A stretch of DNA of 10,562 nt from the NCBI GenBank assembly GCA_035570275.1, contig DATMNI010000081.1:1-10562 (forward strand). Reading direction: 5' to 3'. Shown piece by piece: positions 5,655 through 10,562 of this stretch. Below the pieces are notes generated by a model that did not search any database, was not told where the DNA came from, and worked only from the letters and a program-made list of their open reading frames with translations. Position numbers and translations under genes: made by a program. The first letter of the stretch is position 1, and each line of letters begins with the position of its first letter. Source of the stretch: DATMNI01 sp035570275 (GTDB lineage Bacteria; Acidobacteriota; Terriglobia; Bryobacterales; Bryobacteraceae).

Positions 5655-6842
5655 ATGAATCGACGTGATTTCCTTGGAAGTATTGCGATCGCGGGCCTGA
5701 CCGGCTGCGCGCCCAGGGCCAGAATAGCGGCCACTCCTCCGCTGGGCCTGCCGTCCTACGACGCACTCCCCAAACTCATGCCCATCCGGGCTCACGCCGA
5801 CAGGATCTTTCGCGTTACGGTGTGCCTCCGCCCCTTTCGCGCCGCCGGGCCGCGCCTGGACGTGGAGCGTGTCGGCGATAAGACCGTCGTGCATAACTAT
5901 GGCCATGGGGGCAGCGGCTGGTCGCTCTCGTGGGGATCGAGCAGTGTCGCGGTCGAGAAAGCCATGGCCGCCGGAGAGCGCGACGTGGCCGTCATCGGAT
6001 GCGGCGCTCTGGGATTGACCTCGGCCATTCTGCTGCAACAGGCGGGCGCCAGGGTTACCATCTATGCCAAGGAGCGTCCGCCGGAGGTGCGATCCGCGCG
6101 GGCCACCGGATCCTGGACGCCCGACTCGCGGATCGCATTGACTAACTCTGCGGCGCCCGATTTCCCGGCCCTGTGGGAGAAGATGTGCCGCGCTTCCTTC
6201 CACCGGTATGAGAGCTATCTCGGAATGGCGGGGAATCCCGTGGAGTGGACCGATCATTACACGCTGTGGGACCAAAGCCCGGCGGATGGGCAACCCAGCC
6301 AGCGGCGCGGCGATGCACTGGACTTTGCGCACTATCAAAACCGCGTCACCGATCTGACACCGCATCACCAGGACCTGCCTCCGGGCAGCCATCCTTTTCC
6401 TACCCGGTACGCCAGGCGGAATTCGAGTCTCACGTTCAATATCGCCGGTTACTCCAGGCAGCTAGTGACAGACTTCTTAGTCGAGGGCGGCAAGATTGAG
6501 AAGGTCGAGTTTCATTCGCCGTCCGAGTTGACCCAAGTGACGCAGAAGGTAATCATCAACGCGACCGGCTACGGCGCACGGGCCCTGTGGAAGGACGAGT
6601 CGATTGTTCCCGTGCGCGGTCAGATCGCGTGGTTGATTCCGCAGCCGGAAGTAAATTATGGACTGTTTTATAAGAATGTGAATGTCCTCGCACGGCGCGA
6701 TGGGATCGTCGTGCAGGATGGGGGGATCGGTGAGATGGAGGGCTACAACGATACCAACGAGCAGCCGGACCGCGCCGCGGCGGAGGCCGCCGTTCACGTA
6801 GTGACGGAATTATACGAGCGGATGTCTGGCGCAGGGCGCTGA
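5655..6842 (+). CDS. Tat lipoprotein FAD oxidoreductase of the D-amino-acid oxidase fold, apparently circularly permuted
   Basis: The 395-residue protein starts MNRRDFLGS and has a lipobox LTGC ending at Cys18, so it is likely exported folded with FAD by Tat and lipid-anchored. Residues 50-105 carry RPFRAAGPRLDVE (59-71) and VVHNYGHGGSGWSLSWG (78-94). In classical D-amino-acid oxidases this is the C-terminal signature, including the Arg that binds the substrate carboxylate (Arg62 here). The FAD-binding Rossmann motif VAVIGCGALG (111-120) comes only after it, followed by the rest of the oxidase in normal order: NATGYGAR (302-309), PVRGQI (319-324), and a last strand and helix ending where ordinary enzymes continue into the signature block. 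Tyr335 and Tyr339 are spaced like the two substrate-site Tyr of pig oxidase (tentative). The reaction would be oxidative deamination of a D-amino acid or related amine; the substrate is unknown. It lies 25 nt before the permease gene. Confidence 0.85.
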   Translation: MNRRDFLGSIAIAGLTGCAPRARIAATPPLGLPSYDALPKLMPIRAHADRIFRVTVCLRPFRAAGPRLDVERVGDKTVVHNYGHGGSGWSLSWGSSSVAVEKAMAAGERDVAVIGCGALGLTSAILLQQAGARVTIYAKERPPEVRSARATGSWTPDSRIALTNSAAPDFPALWEKMCRASFHRYESYLGMAGNPVEWTDHYTLWDQSPADGQPSQRRGDALDFAHYQNRVTDLTPHHQDLPPGSHPFPTRYARRNSSLTFNIAGYSRQLVTDFLVEGGKIEKVEFHSPSELTQVTQKVIINATGYGARALWKDESIVPVRGQIAWLIPQPEVNYGLFYKNVNVLARRDGIVVQDGGIGEMEGYNDTNEQPDRAAAEAAVHVVTELYERMSGAGR

Positions 6843-6867
6843 CTAACGCAAAGAGGAGTGCCGCGAT

Positions 6868-9309
6868 ATGCGGGAATTGAACCTTATCGACAACTTGCGG
6901 AAAGACCTCGGCTTCGCCATCCGGCAGTTACAAAAGAATCCCGGATTCACCTGCACCGCGATCTTCGTCCTGGCTCTGGGCATGTGCGCCAGCCTGGCGA
7001 TCTTCGCTTTTGTGGATGCGGCTCTAATTAAACCCCTGCCGTATCGCGATCCCGCCCGGCTGGCGGCCGTCTATGAGACCAACGCGATGGTTCCCCTGAG
7101 CAACCTCTCGTACCCGGATTACTTAGACTGGAAACAGCGCAACCGCGTCTTTCGCTCCCTCGACATTTATCAGTCGCAGGGCTTCCGCATGAGCACTCCT
7201 ACCGGTGTGCAACCGGCGCGCGCCGCTCGCGTCAGCGATGGATTCTTTCGGACTCTCGGTGTGTCGCCCGTGCTGGGACGCGATTTTTATTCCGGCGAAG
7301 ACCAGCCCTCCGCGCCCCGCACCACGCTTCTCAGTAACGCTGCCTGGCAGCAGCAATTTGGCGGCAAGCCCGATGTTCTGGGGCAGGCGGTTACGCTGGA
7401 TGGCGACTCGTATGTCATCATCGGCGTGCTGCCGCGCGAGTTTCATTTCGCCCCCGTCGGCGTCCCCGCGTTCTGGGTTCCCTTTCGCGCTACGGGCTCT
7501 TGCGATTTGAGACGGAGCTGCCACGGAATCTACGGCGTGGCGCGCCTCCAGGATGGTGTCTCTCTCTCGGCCGCACGGGCCAACGTGAAAGCCGTCGCCA
7601 GCCAGCTCGAAAAGGAGTTCCCCGGCTCTAATCGCGATCAAGGCGCGGAGTTGACGCCGCTGTCCGAAGCCATTGTGGGCGATATCCGGCCCATGCTGAT
7701 GGTGCTCCTCGGCGGCGCGGGATTGCTGCTGCTGATCGCGGCCGTGAATGTCGCCAGCCTGCTGCTGGTGCGGTCGGAAAGCCGCCAGCGTGAGATTGCC
7801 GTGCGCGCGGCATTGGGTGCTTCGTCGGCCCGATTGGTCGGGCAGTTCGCTACCGAAGCCGTGGTTCTGGCGGCGGGTGGCGGCGCGCTCGGCCTGGCCG
7901 CGGCCTCGTGGGCGATCAAACTTCTGCGGCGGCTGATCTCCGAAGACTTCCTTGCCCGCATGCCGTTCTTAGACGGCCTCGGCTTGAACGGCCGCGTGCT
8001 GGCCGCCGGCGTCATCATCGCGGCCCTCTCGGCGGCGCTATTGTCGCTGCCCCCGAGTTTGCGTATTTGGTCGCCCGAATTGCGCCGTGGCCTGGCGGAG
8101 GCCAGCCGCGGCTCGGCGGGGACGGTGTGGCGCCGCCTGGGCTCCAGGCTGGTGGTGCTGGAACTGGCCACCGCCATGGTGTTATTGGCTGGCGCGGGGC
8201 TGCTCGGCCAGAGCCTGTATCGTCTGCTGCGCGTCGAAATCGGCGTACGGCCCGATCACCTGGCCACCATGGAAGTCTATGCGCCCAGGGAAACCTACGG
8301 GAAGGACCCGCAGGCCATCGCGCTGGCGCGGCTGGTTACCAGCCGTGTCGAAGACCTGCCCGGCGTCAGTTCGGTGGCTGTCGCGGAAAATGGCGTCCCC
8401 CTCAGCGGCAACGGCAACACTACCTGGTTCCACGTGCTGGGCCGTCCCTGGCATGGCGAACACAATGACGTTCCCGAACGCGATGTAAGCGGCGGCTACT
8501 TCACTACTCTGGGCGCCAGGCTGCTGCGCGGCCGGTATTTCAATGAAAGCGACAGCGCGTCCGGGCCGGGCGTGGCCATTATCAACCGAGCCTTCGGTAA
8601 ACGCTACTTTCCGGATGAAGATGCAGTGGGCAAGGAGATTGTCGAGCACGGGACGCCGCCCACGAACATTCGGATTATCGGCATTGTGGACGACATTCGG
8701 GAAGGCCCGCTGGATTCGGCAATCCCGCCGGTTCTCTATAGGCCGTTTGACCAGAGTCCCGATAACTACTTCTCGCTGGTGGTTCGGACGTCGCGGGACG
8801 AACGGCCGCTGCTTCCGTTGCTGGCGGCCACGATTCGTCAAATCGATCCCGCCATCGTTCCCCTTAAAGGCATGACCATGACGGCCAAAATCCAAGATTC
8901 GCCGTCGGCCTATCTGCATCGTTCCCTGGCCTGGCTGGTGGGAGGGTTCGCCGCCATGGCCCTGCTGTTAGGCGTCGTCGGCCTCTACGGCGTGGTGGCG
9001 TACTCGGTCAGCCAACGGAGCCGTGAAATCGGCATCCGGATCGCTCTGGGCGCGCAGCCCCGAACCATTTATGAGCTCATTCTGAGGGAAGCCGGGCGGC
9101 TGATTGCGCTCGGCATTGCGCTCGGCGCGGGGTGCTCGGTCGGTGCGGCGGGCCTGATGCGGCGACTGCTGTTTGGCGTCAGCTCGTGGGACGTTCCGAC
9201 CCTGGCCGCTGTCGCGGGAGTGCTCGGCATGGCGGCGCTCCTGGCCAGTCTCATCCCCGCGCGCCGTGCCGCTTCGGTAAATCCCGTGGAATCCTTGCGC
9301 GCCGAATAG
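6868..9309 (+). CDS. Acidobacterial-type duplicated orphan ABC permease (MacB/FtsX family)
   Basis: The 813-residue inner-membrane protein is made of two MacB-like halves. A cytoplasmic N-terminus (DLGFAIRQLQKNPGF, 13-27) leads into the first membrane helix (about 28-54). A periplasmic MacB core domain (about 60-272) and helices at about 275-301, 325-352, 376-395 and 428-450 follow. A second periplasmic domain (about 455-680) leads to helices at about 687-714, 736-764 and 777-797. The cytoplasmic coupling motif appears twice: REIAVRAALGAS (308-319) and REIGIRIALGAQ (719-730). The end ARRAASVNPVESLRAE is the family's standard tail. Such permeases usually need a separate ATPase; none is encoded here, hence 'orphan'. 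By family analogy it may extrude peptides, lipids or antibiotics, or transmit force across the membrane. GAGGAG at 6853-6858, nine bases before ATG, marks the start. The 25-nt gap suggests co-transcription with the oxidase gene. Confidence 0.93.
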   Translation: MRELNLIDNLRKDLGFAIRQLQKNPGFTCTAIFVLALGMCASLAIFAFVDAALIKPLPYRDPARLAAVYETNAMVPLSNLSYPDYLDWKQRNRVFRSLDIYQSQGFRMSTPTGVQPARAARVSDGFFRTLGVSPVLGRDFYSGEDQPSAPRTTLLSNAAWQQQFGGKPDVLGQAVTLDGDSYVIIGVLPREFHFAPVGVPAFWVPFRATGSCDLRRSCHGIYGVARLQDGVSLSAARANVKAVASQLEKEFPGSNRDQGAELTPLSEAIVGDIRPMLMVLLGGAGLLLLIAAVNVASLLLVRSESRQREIAVRAALGASSARLVGQFATEAVVLAAGGGALGLAAASWAIKLLRRLISEDFLARMPFLDGLGLNGRVLAAGVIIAALSAALLSLPPSLRIWSPELRRGLAEASRGSAGTVWRRLGSRLVVLELATAMVLLAGAGLLGQSLYRLLRVEIGVRPDHLATMEVYAPRETYGKDPQAIALARLVTSRVEDLPGVSSVAVAENGVPLSGNGNTTWFHVLGRPWHGEHNDVPERDVSGGYFTTLGARLLRGRYFNESDSASGPGVAIINRAFGKRYFPDEDAVGKEIVEHGTPPTNIRIIGIVDDIREGPLDSAIPPVLYRPFDQSPDNYFSLVVRTSRDERPLLPLLAATIRQIDPAIVPLKGMTMTAKIQDSPSAYLHRSLAWLVGGFAAMALLLGVVGLYGVVAYSVSQRSREIGIRIALGAQPRTIYELILREAGRLIALGIALGAGCSVGAAGLMRRLLFGVSSWDVPTLAAVAGVLGMAALLASLIPARRAASVNPVESLRAE

Positions 9310-9346
9310 CAGCGCATCGCGCATCCGTCGCTGCCGAATCTCCTAA

Positions 9347-9484
9347 TTAAGTACACCCTTTCAGAAGTTCCCAAACGTATCCGGGAAACCGCTTGCTTAC
9401 GCGCGCGGCTCCGATCAGAGCCGCGACCGTTAGGAAGCGGTTCCTTCCAAATACGCGACTGCATTTGTGAAATCGTGTACTAAG
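9347..9484. repeat. 138-nt MITE/REP-like long palindrome between convergent genes
   Basis: The whole segment folds back on itself around 9415. The end repeats 9347-9370 and 9461-9484 match at 17 of 24 positions, with a perfect AGTACAC/GTGTACT core. CGTAT at 9376-9380 pairs in register with ATACG at 9451-9455. After a 2-nt offset the inner arms match at 21 of 25 positions (listed separately). It carries no gene. It lies between the stop codons of the permease (plus) and the TPR gene (minus), so besides being a likely mobile or amplified repeat it could end transcription from either side. No clear target-site duplication is seen. Confidence 0.65.
9387..9442. terminator. Core hairpin of the palindromic element, possible two-way terminator
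   Basis: Arms 9387-9411 and 9418-9442 match at 21 of 25 positions around the 6-nt loop CGATCA. The top is a perfect 8-bp stem, CGCGGCTC/GAGCCGCG (9404-9411 and 9418-9425). The outer ends, AACCGCTT and AAGCGGTT, also pair perfectly. There is no T-run, so it is not a classical intrinsic terminator, but the stem is strong and lies at the meeting point of two convergent transcripts. Confidence 0.45.
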
Positions 9485-9500
9485 TTTCGGCGCTGCCTTC

Positions 9501-10562
9501 CTACTTCTTTCCCAACATCCCCTCCACCACCTGGATATCCCGATCCACATTGTTGGTGCGGCTGGCGGCCGGGTCCAATTGCTGCGCCTGTTTCAAGAAA
9601 CCAAGCGCTCCGCGGTAGTCGCCCGCATCAAAATACATGGTCGCGAGCGCGCGATATGGCAACAGTGGCGTGTATCCGCTGGCCGTGGTATGCAGCGTGA
9701 GCGCCTTGCGCAAGGCCGCGTCGCCGCGCTCGAAGAGCGCGCGTTTCTCCGCCGCCGATGTTGCCGCCACCCGAAGCCGCTGGTAGCACAGGCCCTCGTA
9801 CAGCCACACCCGCGGGTCGTCGGGGAACAGCCCCTCGGCGTCCTGATAGCGCGCCAGCGCCTGGCGAAAAAGGGCCGGCTTTTCTTCCGCCGGGGCATTC
9901 TCCTCGCGCTGGAACACCGTGGTGCCGGCATCCAGCACGGTTTCGCGGAAATCCGCATCGTCGCGCGACACATTGCCGGCCACCAGGATCTGGCGCGCCC
10001 GCAACAACGCCGCTTCGGACCGGCTGCGCAGTTCGTCCCGAAGGCGGATCGTCGATAGGCGGCCTTCACCCGTGGCCGCCGGGTCCGGGCGCGCGGACGC
10101 CAACCGGTCCAGTTGTTGCGCCCACCCTTCCAGCGCGTCTCCCAGCGCCCGCTGCAGCCTACCATCGCCCGGCGCAAACCCAAAAGGCGTCAGCGCCGCC
10201 TCTTGAAAACTCTCCGCTGCCTTTTGGTACAAGTCCTTTCTGCGCTGCCAGACCGCCGGGTCCTGGCCATCCGGCATATCCCGCACCATCGCCATATAGG
10301 CATCCCCCAGGGCCTCCAGAGTGGTGGAAGAGTCCAGTTTCAGCCCACCGGGGATGCCGGGTCGAGCGGCTTCGCGAACCTGCAGTGCCCGCTGCAACAG
10401 AGGCAGCGCCTTTTCCGGTTGCGGCGGATCCAGCCGGAGATAGACCAGCGCCAGACTGGTCAGCGCAAAATGGTCCTCGGGATCGACTTCCAGGGCGCTG
10501 GTCCACAGGCTGAGATCGGGATCCGGCCGGCCCTTCCAGGGCGTGGTCAGGCCGCTCCACAC
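9501..10562 (-). CDS. TPR-repeat protein, C-terminal 353 residues (cut by the right edge)
   Basis: The frame is open to the window edge and no ribosome site is visible, so the true start lies outside. Numbering below is from the edge. Helical repeats of the tetratricopeptide kind are clear at about 18-65 (LWTSALEVDPEDHFALTSLA, then EKALPLLQRAL), about 227-263 (a FRQALARYQDAEGLFPDDP type unit), and most canonically at 300-332 (YRALATMYFDAGDYRGALGFL and QQLDPAA). The middle (100-215) is less regular and Arg/Ala/Glu-rich. TPR arrays mediate protein-protein contacts. A first LW..AL..DP unit is typical of what follows the membrane part in large TPR membrane proteins of this phylum, so the missing N-terminus may be membranous (inference). 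It runs convergently toward the permease gene and ends 17 nt beyond the palindromic element. The precise role is unknown. Confidence 0.75.
   Translation of the reverse strand: MWSGLTTPWKGRPDPDLSLWTSALEVDPEDHFALTSLALVYLRLDPPQPEKALPLLQRALQVREAARPGIPGGLKLDSSTTLEALGDAYMAMVRDMPDGQDPAVWQRRKDLYQKAAESFQEAALTPFGFAPGDGRLQRALGDALEGWAQQLDRLASARPDPAATGEGRLSTIRLRDELRSRSEAALLRARQILVAGNVSRDDADFRETVLDAGTTVFQREENAPAEEKPALFRQALARYQDAEGLFPDDPRVWLYEGLCYQRLRVAATSAAEKRALFERGDAALRKALTLHTTASGYTPLLPYRALATMYFDAGDYRGALGFLKQAQQLDPAASRTNNVDRDIQVVEGMLGKK

Noticed and set aside
5449..5655. A 68-codon Arg-rich frame, or its last ten codons from ATG 5623, ending in TGATG at the oxidase start
   Set aside because: The stop-start overlap is attractive for coupling, but neither version has a clear ribosome site or protein-like composition, and the oxidase has its own GAGGAG.
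9758..10513. A 251-codon plus-strand frame opposite the TPR gene
   Set aside because: Extremely Pro/Ala/Arg-rich with no domain; the minus strand gives clear TPR repeats.
1..10562. CRISPR arrays, rRNA, intact insertion sequences, phage genes
   Set aside because: Nothing resembling repeat-spacer arrays, rRNA cores, transposase motifs or structural phage proteins was found on either strand.

Overview
The window looks like chromosomal DNA of a GC-rich, soil-type bacterium, most likely an acidobacterium of the Bryobacterales/Solibacter group. The evidence is an 813-residue MacB/FtsX-type permease with two transporter halves and no ATPase partner (the acidobacterial 'duplicated orphan permease' layout), Tat leaders of the RRxFLGS kind on two enzymes, a long TPR protein, and a palindromic intergenic element of a type I associate with that order. 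This placement rests on gene style, not on a database match.

Left block, minus strand (1-4286). Read 5' to 3' on the minus strand, this block starts with a VapB/VapC toxin-antitoxin pair (4286 to 3607, 4-bp overlap). Next is a Tat-leader enolase-superfamily enzyme of the mandelate racemase/sugar-acid dehydratase type (3419 to 2103). It is followed by an SMC-like coiled-coil ATPase resembling the C-terminal part of TrlF-family proteins (1998 to 127). An unrecognised frame overlaps the ATPase end by 14 nt and runs off the left edge (140 to 1). The last two are almost certainly translationally coupled.

Middle block, plus strand (4501-9309). This holds an exported DUF4097-like protein with NGG(I/V) beta repeats, then a 320-nt non-coding stretch carrying a nested inverted repeat. 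A Tat lipoprotein flavoenzyme of the D-amino-acid oxidase fold follows, and 25 nt after it comes the orphan permease. The oxidase is the most striking item. The conserved block that ends ordinary D-amino-acid oxidases sits before the Rossmann GxGxxG motif, so the protein reads as a circular permutation.

Right end. Between the permease and a convergent minus-strand TPR gene (cut by the right edge) lies a 138-nt element that is one long imperfect palindrome. It is probably a MITE- or REP-like repeat and could also stop transcription from both sides.

No tRNA, rRNA, CRISPR array, transposase or phage gene was seen. The genes do not form one obvious pathway. The supportable groupings are ATPase plus partner, VapBC, and oxidase plus permease.
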